Source: Bradyrhizobium sp. SSBR45G (GTDB lineage: Bacteria > Pseudomonadota > Alphaproteobacteria > Rhizobiales > Xanthobacteraceae). From it: 64,000 nt of DNA. The translations under genes and the position numbers were made by a program. This document shows, piece after piece, positions 50,661-61,952 of this stretch. The notes under the pieces were generated by a model that worked only from the letters and a program-made list of their open reading frames with translations, was not told the origin of the DNA and ran no database searches. Where the stretch lies: assembly GCF_030159255.1 (NCBI RefSeq), contig NZ_BSCT01000021.1:81781-145780 (forward strand), read 5' to 3'. Every line of letters begins with the position of its first letter. Positions within the stretch are counted from its first letter, which is position 1.

Positions 50661-51068
50661 ATGTCCATCAACGATCTCCCCGTGCTGTCGGCGTTGCGCA
50701 CCAAGATGCAGTGGCACCAGGAGCGTCAGCGCGTGCTGTCCGAAAACGTCTCCAACTCGGACACGCCGAACTTCAAGCCGAAGGATCTGGTTGAGCCAAA
50801 ATTCAATTCAACCGGCCAGGCGGTCGGAGGCTTCGCGTCACTGTCGCTGACGCGCACGAGCACCGCGCACATCGCGCCGGCGTCCGGCGACAGCGCGAGC
50901 TTCGACCAGAACCGCAAGGTCGGATTTCAGACGCGGCCGGCCGGCAACGCGGTCAGCCTCGAGGAAGAGATGCTGAAGGTCTCCGCCAACCAGATGGACT
51001 ACGCCGCGGCGACCTCGCTGTACGGCAAGAGCCTGCATCTGTTGAAGACGGCGATCGGCAAGGGCTGA
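50661..51068 (+). CDS. flgB: Flagellar proximal rod protein FlgB
   Basis: 135 residues: MSINDLPVLSALRTKMQWHQ and RVLSENVSNSDTPNFKPKDL are the FlgB form of the rod motif; the C-terminus EEMLKVSANQMDYAAATSLY is also typical. It is the first rod subunit with FlgC and FliE. ATG 50661 fits the motif start; an upstream ATG at 50601 adds 20 unrelated residues. Heads the early operon behind a CtrA box. Confidence 0.94.
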   Translation: MSINDLPVLSALRTKMQWHQERQRVLSENVSNSDTPNFKPKDLVEPKFNSTGQAVGGFASLSLTRTSTAHIAPASGDSASFDQNRKVGFQTRPAGNAVSLEEEMLKVSANQMDYAAATSLYGKSLHLLKTAIGKG

Positions 51069-51099
51069 GCCCGGGATTTGAGGACGGAGACCGACAAGC

Positions 51100-51525
51100 A
51101 TGGCAAACGACTCCAGCGATTTCCTGCGCTCGATGAGCATCGCGACGTCAGGCCTGCGTGCGCAGGCGGGACGGATGCGCGTCATCTCCGAGAACATCGC
51201 CAATGCCGATTCGACCGCCGCCAAGGCTGGCGGCGACCCGTACCGCCGCAAGGTGCCGACCTTCACCTCGGCGCTCGACCGTGCGCTCGACGCCAAGGTG
51301 GTGACCCTCGGCAAGGTGGTGCCCGACCAGTCTTCGTTCCGCGTCAAATACGACCCCAGTAATCCGGCCGCGGACGCGTCCGGCAATGTCAAGTACCCCA
51401 ACGTCAATCCGCTCATCGAGATGACCGACATGCGTGATGCACAGCGGTCCTACGAGGCGAATTTGAACATCATCGGCGCCACGCGCCGCATGATCCAACG
51501 CACACTCGACATTCTGAAGACCTAG
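51100..51525 (+). CDS. flgC: Flagellar proximal rod protein FlgC
   Basis: 141 residues: FLRSMSIATSGLRAQAGRMR and VISENIANADSTAAKAGGDP carry the rod motif, and the C-terminus YPNVNPLIEMTDMRDAQRSY with NLNIIGATRRMIQRTLDILK matches FlgC. It follows flgB by 31 bases and precedes fliE by 16, in one transcript. Forms the proximal rod with FlgB. Confidence 0.95.
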   Translation: MANDSSDFLRSMSIATSGLRAQAGRMRVISENIANADSTAAKAGGDPYRRKVPTFTSALDRALDAKVVTLGKVVPDQSSFRVKYDPSNPAADASGNVKYPNVNPLIEMTDMRDAQRSYEANLNIIGATRRMIQRTLDILKT

Positions 51526-51541
51526 GACAGGAACGAAAGTC

Positions 51542-51898
51542 ATGGCCTCCCCAATTTCCGCAGCGAATGCCTACGCGAATTCCGCCCGCGTGCTCGATAC
51601 CAACGGTACCGGCAACGCCTTCGGCGGACTCGCCCGCGTGCGTGACGTTCTCGGCAACGGTGCCGGCGCCGACAAGGGTGGTCCGTCGTTCAGCGCGGTG
51701 CTGAAGGATGCGATCGGCAGCGTCATGGAGACCGGACGCAAGTCCGACAGCCAGGCGGTCGCGATGGCCTCGGGCAAGGCGAACGTGATGGATGTCGTCA
51801 CGGCGGTCGCCGAGACCGACGTCGCCGTGTCGACCCTGGTGTCGGTGCGCGACCGCGTGATCCAGGCCTATGAAGACGTGATGAAGATGACGATCTGA
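51542..51898 (+). CDS. fliE: Flagellar hook-basal body complex protein FliE
   Basis: 118 residues: GPSFSAVLKDAIGSVMETGR and ASGKANVMDVVTAVAETDVA with VRDRVIQAYEDVMKMTI are the FliE C-terminal helices that join the MS ring and rod. The N-terminal 45 residues are less conserved. Full family length. It sits between flgC and fliQ; the export apparatus would secrete it first. Confidence 0.93.
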   Translation: MASPISAANAYANSARVLDTNGTGNAFGGLARVRDVLGNGAGADKGGPSFSAVLKDAIGSVMETGRKSDSQAVAMASGKANVMDVVTAVAETDVAVSTLVSVRDRVIQAYEDVMKMTI

Positions 51899-52040
51899 GC
51901 TCGCTTGCGAGCGAACTGGACGTGACGCGCGGGGGGGCGTGCCACGTCCCGCAACGACTTGCGGGGCCGGATGTGCCGGAGCCGTACGCAATCTTGAGGC
52001 GCCCAATGCGGTGCCGACCGACGATGAAGGACGACTGGAC

Positions 52041-52304
52041 ATGACCGGAGCTGAAACGCTCGACGTGGCGCGCGATGCGATCTGGACCATCGTCATCGTC
52101 TCGTCGCCGCTGATGGTGGTCGGGCTCGTGGTCGGCGTGGTCGTGTCGCTGTTCCAGGCGCTGACGCAGATCCAGGAGCAGACGCTGGTGTTCGTGCCCA
52201 AGATCATCGCGATCTTCGTGACGTTGCTGCTCGCGCTGCCCTTCATGGCGGATGCGCTGCATTCGCACATGATGCGGATCTCGTCGCGAATCATCGGCGG
52301 ATGA
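52041..52304 (+). CDS. fliQ: Flagellar export gate protein FliQ
   Basis: 87 residues with two membrane helices: AIWTIVIVSSPLMVVGLVVG and FVPKIIAIFVTLLLALPFMA, the FliQ layout, and QALTQIQEQTLVF between them. It is a small part of the FliPQR gate. The start was set at 52041 because an in-frame ATG at 51939 adds 34 non-FliQ residues. About 143 bases after fliE and about 200 before fliR; a short open frame between fliQ and fliR is not convincing. Confidence 0.95.
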   Translation: MTGAETLDVARDAIWTIVIVSSPLMVVGLVVGVVVSLFQALTQIQEQTLVFVPKIIAIFVTLLLALPFMADALHSHMMRISSRIIGG

Positions 52305-52507
52305 GGCAATGTCCGGCGCGGCAGAGCTGTCCTTTGCAAGGGCGCTGCGACCGGTCCTGAGGGGCGGTGCGGGAGGCGCTGCCGCTTTCGATCGGGCGCG
52401 AGCGGCCTTTGCGCTCGGCGCCGTGCAGGCCGGCTTGCTGCCGGCCATTTCTTCGCAGACCGGCGAGCCGCACCAGCCCGCGGCCGGCGGGGCCGGGACC
52501 GCGGACG

Positions 52508-53275
52508 ATGCGCATCGACATCTCGTTTCTTCCGGCCTTGGCGGCGGTGTTCATGCTGGCCTTCGCGCGCATCGGCGCGATGGTGATGCTGCTGCCGGGG
52601 CTCGGCGAGGTCAACATTCCCGTCCGCATCAAGCTCTCCATCGCGCTGCTGCTGACGATGATCGTGCTGCCGCTCAATCGTCAGGCCTATCAGGTCGACC
52701 TGCAGGCGCTGTCGCCGCTCGTGGTGATGATGGTGCACGAGATCGTGATCGGCATCGTGCTCGGCGCCACCGCGCGGGTGACCTTGTCGGCGCTGCAGGT
52801 CGCGGGCTCGGTGATCGCACAGCAGATGGGGCTCGGCTTCGTCACCGCGGTCGATCCGACGCAGGGTCAGCAGGGCGTCCTGATCGGCAACTTCCTCACC
52901 ATGCTCGGCGTGACCCTGCTGTTCTCGACCGACAGCCATCATCTGGTGATTGCGGCGCTCAGCGACAGCTACAAGATCTTCGCGCCGGGCGAGCTGATCC
53001 CGAGCGGCGACGTCGCCTCGCTGGCGACGAAGGCATTCGCCGCCGCCTTCAAGATCGGGCTGCAGCTGTCGGCGCCGTTCCTGGTGTTCGGCCTCGTCTT
53101 CAACATCGGGCTTGGCGTGCTGGCGCGGCTGATGCCGCAGATGCAGGTCTATTTCGTCGGCGCGCCGCTCTCGATCCTGATCGGATTCGTGGTCTTCGCG
53201 GCGGTGTTGACCGCGATGATGGGAACGTTTCTCGGCTATTTCGAAGGCGTCATGCACGAGATGATGCCGCGGTGA
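52508..53275 (+). CDS. fliR: Flagellar export gate protein FliR
   Basis: 255 residues. It opens MRIDISFLPALAAVFMLAFA and has the FliR motif ARIGAMVMLLPGLGEVNIPV and six or so membrane helices (LSPLVVMMVHEIVIGIVLGA, LIGNFLTMLGVTLLFSTDSH, FLVFGLVFNIGLGVLARLMP). It forms the FliPQR gate. ATG 52508 fits the family N-terminus; in-frame ATG 52367 adds Arg/Pro-rich sequence not found in FliR. flhB starts 15 bases after its stop. Confidence 0.94.
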   Translation: MRIDISFLPALAAVFMLAFARIGAMVMLLPGLGEVNIPVRIKLSIALLLTMIVLPLNRQAYQVDLQALSPLVVMMVHEIVIGIVLGATARVTLSALQVAGSVIAQQMGLGFVTAVDPTQGQQGVLIGNFLTMLGVTLLFSTDSHHLVIAALSDSYKIFAPGELIPSGDVASLATKAFAAAFKIGLQLSAPFLVFGLVFNIGLGVLARLMPQMQVYFVGAPLSILIGFVVFAAVLTAMMGTFLGYFEGVMHEMMPR

Positions 53276-53289
53276 GGGGAGCCTGACCG

Positions 53290-54369
53290 ATGGCCGATGA
53301 GGGCGATTCCGAAGACAAAACAGAAGACCCGACGCAAAAACGCCTCGACCAGGCGCTCGAGCGCGGCGACGTGGTCAAGAGCCAGGAGCTCAACACCTGG
53401 TTCGTGATCGCCGCCGCCACGCTGGTGATGTCGACCTTCTCGGGCTCGATCGGCACCGCGGTGCTGGTGCCGCTGCGGAACCTGATTGCCAATTCCTGGA
53501 TGATCCACACCGACGGCGCTGGCCTGCTGGCGCTGGCGCGCAGCCTGTCGTTCGTCGTGATCGCCGCGATCGGAGTTCCGATCCTGATGGTGATGCTGGC
53601 GGCGATCGGCGGCAACATGATGCAGCACCGCCTGGTGTGGTCGGGCGAGCCGCTGAAGCCGACCCTGAGCAAGATCTCGCCGCTGGCCGGCGCCAAGCGG
53701 CTGTTCGGCAAGCAGGCGGCGGTGAACTTCGCCAAGGGCATCTTCAAGCTGGTGCTGCTCGGCACCGTCATGGTCATGATCCTGTGGCCGGAGCGGCTGC
53801 GGCTCGAATCGCTGCTGCATATGGACGTCGCCGAGCTGCTCGGCGTGACGATGTCGCTGACCAAGCATCTGATGGGCTCGGTGGTCGCGCTGCTCGCGCT
53901 GGTCGCGATCGGCGACTATCTGTTCCAGTACCGGCAATGGTACGAGCGCCAGAAGATGTCGCTGCAGGAGATGAAGGAGGAGTTCAAGCAGTCGGAAGGC
54001 GACCCGCACGTCAAGGGCCGCATCCGGCAGATCCGCCAGCAGCGCATGAAGAAGCGCATGATGGCCGCGGTTCCCAAGGCCTCCGTGATCATCACCAACC
54101 CGACCCACTACTCGGTCGCGCTGTCCTACGAGCGCGGCATGTCGGCGCCGGTCTGCGTCGCCAAGGGCGTCGACAACATCGCCTTCAAGATCCGCGAGAT
54201 CGCCAAGGCGCACGATATCCCGATCGTCGAGAACGTGCCGCTGGCGCGCGCGCTCTACGCCACGGTCGAGATCGACGAGGAGATCCCGGTGGAACATTAT
54301 CACGCCGTCGCGGAGATCATCGGCTACGTGATGGGGCTGCGGCGCAACCTTTCGGGGCGTCCGCGATGA
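53290..54369 (+). CDS. flhB: Flagellar export switch protein FlhB
   Basis: 359 residues: DKTEDPTQKRLDQALERGDV opens the membrane domain with four helices, and the C-terminal domain carries the autocleavage motif NPTH (in KASVIITNPTHYSVALSYER). FlhB switches export substrates from hook to filament proteins by this cleavage. Full size for the family. Last gene of the flgB-to-flhB set; cckA follows 156 bases later. Confidence 0.96.
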   Translation: MADEGDSEDKTEDPTQKRLDQALERGDVVKSQELNTWFVIAAATLVMSTFSGSIGTAVLVPLRNLIANSWMIHTDGAGLLALARSLSFVVIAAIGVPILMVMLAAIGGNMMQHRLVWSGEPLKPTLSKISPLAGAKRLFGKQAAVNFAKGIFKLVLLGTVMVMILWPERLRLESLLHMDVAELLGVTMSLTKHLMGSVVALLALVAIGDYLFQYRQWYERQKMSLQEMKEEFKQSEGDPHVKGRIRQIRQQRMKKRMMAAVPKASVIITNPTHYSVALSYERGMSAPVCVAKGVDNIAFKIREIAKAHDIPIVENVPLARALYATVEIDEEIPVEHYHAVAEIIGYVMGLRRNLSGRPR

Positions 54370-54524
54370 CAACCGAGCAGGCCCTGAAGCGGGCCGCAAA
54401 ATACGGATAAATCATGGAATATCGGCTTGACGGGCTTGCGCTTGACCCGTCGATTCAGGCAGGTGGAAGCGGGGGCCGCACGGATCGACCGAGGTCCTCA
54501 GCCGACAGGTCGCGTCCTTTTGCC

Positions 54525-57092
<2,568 letters not shown>

Positions 57093-57238
57093 GTTACCTG
57101 GGTACCCTGGCAAGGTCGGGACGCGCCGTCATGCCGCGACCCAGCGCCGCAGCCGCGCGGCCTCGTGCCGCCTTCCCTTTTCGCGGGAGGTGCCCATCTT
57201 AGAGGCATCCCCATTCCGGGGAGTCATGGGAAACGAAG

Positions 57239-58243
57239 ATGAGCTTCATGCAGCGCAAAAGCGGCCTCCTCAAGGCGATGGCCGTGGCCCTTTCATTGGC
57301 GCTGCCGACGGTGCTCGCCGTCTCGGCAGCTGACGCCCGGATCGGCGGCGGCTCCAGCTCGGGCTCCCGCGGCACGCGCACGTTCTCCGCGCCGCCTCCG
57401 ACGTCCACTGCGCCGGGATCGGCGTCCCAGTTCAACCGCACCATCACCCAGCCGGGCCAGCCTGGCGGCTTCAACACGGCTGCACCGGCGCGCGGCGGCC
57501 TGTTCGGTGGCCGGGCCGGTGGTCTGCTCGGCGGTCTTGCCGCCGGTTTCCTCGGCGCAGGCCTGTTCGGCATGCTGTTCGGCGGCGGCCTGTTCTCCGG
57601 CCTCGGCGGCTTCGCCTCGATCATCGGCCTGATCCTGCAGGTCCTGCTGGTGGTGATCGTGGTGCGGTTCGCGATGGCCTGGTGGCAGCGTCGCAACCAG
57701 CCCGCTTATGCGAGCGGCCCGGCGCCGTCGCCTGCCGACGGCCAGCCGAGCTTCCGCTCGGGCCTGAGCGGTCTCGGCGGTGGTCTTGGTGGCGGTCTCG
57801 GCGGCTTCGGAGGCTTCGGCGGTGGCAGCAATACGCCGCCGCTGCAGATCCTGCCGGCCGACTATGAGGCCTATGAGCGCCTGCTCGGCGAGATCCAGCA
57901 GGCCTGGTCGAACGAGGATGTCGGCCGCCTGCGGCTGTTGTCGACGCCCGAGATGGCCTCGTATTTCGAGCGCGATCTAGAGCAGAACCAGGCCCGCGGC
58001 GTGGTCAACAAGGTCACCGGCGTGAAGCTCCTGCAGGGCGATCTCGCGGAATCCTGGCGCGAGAACGGCGCCGACTATGCCACGGTGGCGATGCGGTTCA
58101 CGCTGATCGACAAGACCACGGAGCGCGCCAGCGGCCGCCTGGTCGAAGGCTCCGACACGCCGCAGGAGGTCACGGAGATCTGGACCTTCCTGCGCCACCC
58201 CGGCGCCGACTGGCAGCTGTCGGCGATCCAGCAGGTCAGCTGA
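57239..58243 (+). CDS. Tim44-domain membrane protein
   Basis: 334 residues. A signal-like start (AMAVALSLALPTVLAVSAAD), a Gly-rich stretch with GRAGGLLGGLAAGFLGAG and a membrane helix (ASIIGLILQVLLVVIVVRFA), then a C-terminal Tim44-like domain (ADYEAYERLLGEIQQAWSND-like at LPADYEAYERLLGEIQQAWS, WRENGADYATVAMRFTLID, DTPQEVTEIWTFLRHPGADW). The mitochondrial relative works in protein import; bacterial members are of unclear function, possibly envelope or translocon associated. It stands alone with its own leader. Confidence 0.8.
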   Translation: MSFMQRKSGLLKAMAVALSLALPTVLAVSAADARIGGGSSSGSRGTRTFSAPPPTSTAPGSASQFNRTITQPGQPGGFNTAAPARGGLFGGRAGGLLGGLAAGFLGAGLFGMLFGGGLFSGLGGFASIIGLILQVLLVVIVVRFAMAWWQRRNQPAYASGPAPSPADGQPSFRSGLSGLGGGLGGGLGGFGGFGGGSNTPPLQILPADYEAYERLLGEIQQAWSNEDVGRLRLLSTPEMASYFERDLEQNQARGVVNKVTGVKLLQGDLAESWRENGADYATVAMRFTLIDKTTERASGRLVEGSDTPQEVTEIWTFLRHPGADWQLSAIQQVS

Positions 58244-58402
58244 CCGCCGGTGTGAGGACGATCATCGGGCGCCGCGGAGCCATCCGCGGCGCCTTTGCTT
58301 TGCCTGGCCTTGCGGAATATTCTGACGCAGGACGGGTTCCTTAAGCTCGAACGACATCGCGCCCAAGCGATGCGCCGGCCACGTCCACGAGGGAGGACAT
58401 CC

Positions 58403-59089
58403 ATGATTTCGATCCGCACCAACATGATCGCGAGCGCTCTGCTCGCCACCGCCTTGGCCGCACCGGGCCTGATCCCGCCCGCCGCAGCGCAGAGCGCCGA
58501 CATGAGCTTCTTCCTGACCAGCGCCGGGCCCGGCAATGGCGGCAATCTCGGCGGTCTTGCGGGTGCCGACAAGCACTGCCAGACCCTGGCGCAGGCGGCC
58601 GGTGCCGGCACCAAAACCTGGCGCGCTTATCTCTCGACCCAGGCCGCCGACGGCCAGCCGGCGGTCAATGCGCGCGACCGCATCGGCAAGGGCCCGTGGC
58701 AGAACGCCAAGGGCGTCGTCGTCGCCAAGGACGTCGCAGATCTGCACAGCGCCGCCAACAACCTCACCAAGCAGACCGCGCTGAGCGAGAAGGGCGAGGT
58801 CATCAACGGCCGCGGCGACACGCCGAATCGCCACGACGTGCTGACCGGCTCGCAGGCCGATGGCACCGCGTTTGCGGCCGGCGAGGACCGCACCTGCCGC
58901 AACTGGACCAGCGCGACGCAGGGCGCGGCCATGGTCGGTCATTCCGACCGCATTGGCTTGCGCGACGACGACGCCTCGAAATCCTGGAACAATTCGCACC
59001 CCTCGCGCGGTCCCGATGGCGGCTGTTCCCAGGCCGATCTCAAGAGCACCGGCGGCGACGGCCTGCTATACTGCTTCGCGGCGAACTAA
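58403..59089 (+). CDS. Secreted lectin-like protein
   Basis: 228 residues with a Sec signal (ALLATALAAPGLIPPAAAQS). Four Cys in the mature form (KHCQTLA, RTCRNWTS, GGCSQADL, LLYCFAAN) suggest two disulfides, and the pattern NARDRIGKGPWQNAKGVVVA with RGDTPNRHDVLTGSQADGTA resembles C-type-lectin-like domains found in proteobacteria. The ligand is unknown. Start 58403 follows GGGAGGACATCC. It precedes the GST gene by 57 bases. Confidence 0.68.
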   Translation: MISIRTNMIASALLATALAAPGLIPPAAAQSADMSFFLTSAGPGNGGNLGGLAGADKHCQTLAQAAGAGTKTWRAYLSTQAADGQPAVNARDRIGKGPWQNAKGVVVAKDVADLHSAANNLTKQTALSEKGEVINGRGDTPNRHDVLTGSQADGTAFAAGEDRTCRNWTSATQGAAMVGHSDRIGLRDDDASKSWNNSHPSRGPDGGCSQADLKSTGGDGLLYCFAAN

Positions 59090-59146
59090 CAGCCTGCGTC
59101 CGTCTCCGTTGCATCACGTGTGGGCGCATCAGATCGAGGATGGCCC

Positions 59147-59851
59147 ATGCGTTACGAGCTCTACTACTGGCCCATGATCCAGGGCCGCGGCGAATATGTG
59201 CGGCTGGCGCTGGAGGAGGCGGGGGCCGCCTATCGCGACGTCGCGCGCGACGACGGCATCGCTGCGATGACCGCGATGCTCGAGGCGGAGGGCGACACGC
59301 CGCCCTTCGCGCCGCCGTTCCTGAAGGCCGGCCGCCGCATCATCGGCCAGACCGCCAACATCCTGTTCTTTCTGGGCGGCCGTCACGGCCTCGCGCCGAA
59401 GGCCGAGGCCGGCCAGCTCTGGGTGCACCAGCTGCAACTGACCGTGACCGACTTCGTCGTCGAGATCCACGACACCCATCATCCGCTCGGGCCGACGCTG
59501 TACTATGAGGACCAGCGCGCGCCCGCCAAGACGCGCACCGCCGAGTTCTGGAGCGAGCGGGTGCCAAAATTCCTCGGCTATTTCGAGCGCATCCTGGCCA
59601 GCAGCGGCGGCGCCTACGTTACCGGCCGCCGGCTGACCTATGTCGACCTGTCGCTGTTCCAGATCATCGCCGGGCTGCGCTACGCCTTCCCGAACCGCAT
59701 GGCCGCGTTCGAGCGCAACATCCAGGGCCTCGTCGCGCTGCACGACCGCGTCGCCGCCAGGCCGAACATCGCAGCCTATCTCAAGAGCGAGCGCCGCATC
59801 CCCTTCAACGAGGACGGTATCTTCCGCCACTACAAGGCGCTGGATGCGTGA
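59147..59851 (+). CDS. Glutathione S-transferase family protein
   Basis: 234 residues: MRYELYYWPMIQGRGEYVRL is the thioredoxin-like N-terminal domain with Tyr7 as possible catalytic residue, followed by TPPFAPPFLKAGRRIIGQTA (cis-Pro equivalent region) and a helical C-terminal domain (VTGRRLTYVDLSLFQIIAGL, YLKSERRIPFNEDGIFRHY). It may conjugate glutathione to electrophiles. ATG 59147 has GAGGATGG upstream and fits the family start. Next to the lectin-like gene in the same orientation. Confidence 0.85.
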   Translation: MRYELYYWPMIQGRGEYVRLALEEAGAAYRDVARDDGIAAMTAMLEAEGDTPPFAPPFLKAGRRIIGQTANILFFLGGRHGLAPKAEAGQLWVHQLQLTVTDFVVEIHDTHHPLGPTLYYEDQRAPAKTRTAEFWSERVPKFLGYFERILASSGGAYVTGRRLTYVDLSLFQIIAGLRYAFPNRMAAFERNIQGLVALHDRVAARPNIAAYLKSERRIPFNEDGIFRHYKALDA

Positions 59852-59891
59852 CGCTGGCGCGTGTGCATAAACCGCGCACCTCAGTAATCCA

Positions 59892-60064
59892 GCCCTCTCC
59901 ATGACCACGCCTCTCGGCGTGCTCATGGTCTGCTGTGCAGTGCCGCCTCGGCTGTCCACCCTCATGGTGAGGAGGCGCGTAGCGCCGTCTCGAACCCATG
60001 AGGCCACCGTGCGGGCCTCGCCCTTCGAGACGCCCGCCTGCGGCGGTCTCCTCAGGGTGAGGAG
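59892..60064. repeat. Dispersed repeat, copy B (about 170 bp, inverse to copy A)
   Basis: CTCATGGTGAGGAGGCGCG and GAGACGCCCGCCTGCGGCGG with CCTCAGGGTGAGGA are the reverse complement of copy A at 48162-48331, with scattered differences. It fills most of the gap 59852-60225; no gene is visible in the rest. Confidence 0.78.
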
Positions 60065-60225
60065 CGAAAGCTGTCGCCTCAACGTGCACCGCACGGATCG
60101 AAAGGCACTCTTGCATCGTCTTGAGGACGATGAGGCCCGTCTGCTGCGACTTGCGGCCAACACGTATGACGGCGGACGCTTCACGCGCCGCCGCCATACG
60201 AAGTTGGCCTGATTGTGTGGGGTCG

Positions 60226-60438
60226 TCAGGCGATGATGTCGACGCGCGTGCCTTGTCCCGGCGGCAGCGGCGGACGGGAGGCCTGCTTTTCAGCGGCCGC
60301 TTCGTCGCCGGTCTTCTCGGGCTTGAAAGCCGGTTTCTCGGCCTGCTGCGTCTGTTGGGTCTGCTGCTTGTTCGTCTCGGTCGAGACCGGCGGCGGTGAG
60401 GGCGGCGGTGAGGACGTCGAGACGCTCGAAACGGACAT
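60226..60438 (-). CDS. Small proline-rich protein, unknown function
   Basis: 70 residues, MSVSSVSTSSPPPSPPPVST then ASRPPLPPGQGTRVDIIA. Low-complexity Pro/Ser/Gln/Lys composition with no fold visible. The C-terminal GTRVDIIA motif resembles short Bradyrhizobium proteins, but no function is known to me. Start ATG 60438 gives a compact frame with AGGAGC upstream. Confidence 0.45.
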   Translation of the reverse strand: MSVSSVSTSSPPPSPPPVSTETNKQQTQQTQQAEKPAFKPEKTGDEAAAEKQASRPPLPPGQGTRVDIIA

Positions 60439-60600
60439 GGTCCAGCTCCTCGCTTGGTGTTGAGCCAAGCGTGGGCATTCCCAACGAATGTTTCGTCAAC
60501 CGGATCGGTCGAATTGTCTGCAACTGTGGGTGGCGGTCACGAATAGTGAACGGGTCGCTGATCCCGTGGCAGAAACCCTGAGCGGTCGATTCACGCCCGC

Positions 60601-61080
60601 CTATTGATCCTTGCTGCGGCTGATCGTGATCGAGGACTCCGTCTTGGTCCTGGCGCAGCGCATGTCGAGCCGGCGGTAGCGGCTGGCGACGTCGTCGCCG
60701 CGGAAGATCCCGAGCCGGCGGTAGCAGCGGGTGACCCCGCGCGCCATGTCGTCCTTCGGCAGGGTGAACACGATCGCCGCGGCACTCGCCATCAGGTCGA
60801 CGAAGGCCGGTGGCGGCTTGCGATCGGTTTTGCCGAACAGCTGGTTGCTGAAATTCTTCGACGAGCAGCCAAGCGTGATCTCGCGCGCCTTGGGGTGGGC
60901 GAGATAGACGGTGCCGGCCGCGGTCTGGCCGATCTTGATGCCGTCGATGCCGTTCTTCAGGTCCTTGGCGAGGTCGTCACAGCGATCGGCCCGCGCCGTC
61001 TGCGGCAGCAGCAACGCGCCGAGCGCAACGAGGACGGCAACAGCGGCCGGCCGGCCCAATGAGTAGATATATGACTTCAT
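60601..61080 (-). CDS. Exported protein of unknown function
   Basis: 159 residues with a signal peptide (AVAVLVALGALLLPQTARAD) and four Cys (RCDDLAK, LGCSSKNF, TRCYRRLG, MRCARTKT) that could pair as disulfides. No domain is recognised. The ATG at 61080 follows a weak ribosome-binding site. It lies divergent to the toxin-antitoxin pair. Confidence 0.58.
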   Translation of the reverse strand: MKSYIYSLGRPAAVAVLVALGALLLPQTARADRCDDLAKDLKNGIDGIKIGQTAAGTVYLAHPKAREITLGCSSKNFSNQLFGKTDRKPPPAFVDLMASAAAIVFTLPKDDMARGVTRCYRRLGIFRGDDVASRYRRLDMRCARTKTESSITISRSKDQ

Positions 61081-61235
61081 TCCAAATACCCCCAGGCTAT
61101 TGAAGCGTGCGCACGCCGTTCCCGCAAGCGCCGATGGATTGGGCGTGGCGGGAAGCCGCCCGGTGTGGCAAACCGGCGTCGGATCGTCTTGCGCGGGTTC
61201 TTTCGGTCGCGCGCCAAAGCTGCTACGCTCAACCC

Positions 61236-61457
61236 ATGACCAAATTGCTCGAGCAGGCCTTGCAAGAAGTCCAGCGCTTGTCGCCCGACGAGCAGAATGC
61301 CGCGGCCGGTGCTCTCCTCGACTATGTCAAGCACATGCGGGACGTCGGCCTGACGGACGACCAACTCGAGGAAGTCCGCCGGCGCAGGGCCAATCCGCAT
61401 CGGACGATCGTCTCGCATGCAGAGGCCCGGGAACGCATCAACAAGCTCGGGTCCTGA
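61236..61457 (+). CDS. Antitoxin of a RelE/ParE-type toxin-antitoxin pair
   Basis: 73 residues: MTKLLEQALQEVQRLSPDEQ and VKHMRDVGLTDDQLEEVRRR. Size, helical composition and position immediately before a ParE-like toxin gene fit a short antitoxin, though the DNA-binding fold is not obvious. The C-terminus is 6 bases from the toxin start. The intact pair contrasts with the two broken loci near 34.4-35.9 kb. Confidence 0.65.
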   Translation: MTKLLEQALQEVQRLSPDEQNAAAGALLDYVKHMRDVGLTDDQLEEVRRRRANPHRTIVSHAEARERINKLGS

Positions 61458-61463
61458 TCCCCG

Positions 61464-61769
61464 ATGAAGCTCGTTTTCGATGATCAGGCCCTCGCCGACA
61501 TCGAAAGCATCTATGACTGGATTTCTCAGGATAGTCCCGCCGCCGCGAAAGCGGTCGTCGACCGATTGTTCGGCAGCATCGAGCTATTGATCTCGTTTCC
61601 TCTGATTGGCCATGCAGGTCGGGACCCCGGGACCCTCGAATGGGTCGTACCGCGCCTTCCCTATATCGTCGTCTACGAGCTTGATCCGGCCGCAGGGCAG
61701 GTGCTGATCACGGCAGTGTTTCACGGCGCGCAGGATCGGGACGGTGGCAGCGAGAACTCGCGAGAGTGA
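61464..61769 (+). CDS. parE: ParE/RelE-family toxin
   Basis: 101 residues: MKLVFDDQALADIESIYDWI, LLISFPLIGHAGRDPGTLEW and VVPRLPYIVVYELDPAAGQV follow the ParE/RelE layout, with the conserved Arg-x-x-x-Tyr-type C-terminal strands. ParE toxins inhibit gyrase, RelE cleaves mRNA; which applies cannot be told. It follows its antitoxin by 6 bases, and the frame is intact. Confidence 0.8.
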   Translation: MKLVFDDQALADIESIYDWISQDSPAAAKAVVDRLFGSIELLISFPLIGHAGRDPGTLEWVVPRLPYIVVYELDPAAGQVLITAVFHGAQDRDGGSENSRE

Positions 61770-61952
61770 TGAAGGCCCCGGGACCATTCGCCGAGTATGA
61801 TCGGTGCTCACACCCGCCATTCAGACCAAAGTAGGCATGGTCCCGCCCCGGAACGGCCATGCCGAACCATATGTTGCACCCCTGCAAGATGGTCGATATC
61901 AGACCTGTCAAGACCGCTTTGGGCGGCCATTTTAGAACCCCACGAGCTCGCC

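Noticed and set aside
52309..52507. Short open frame between fliQ and fliR
   Set aside because: The stretch gives no family match and reads into another frame of fliR; fliR itself is well supported from 52508.
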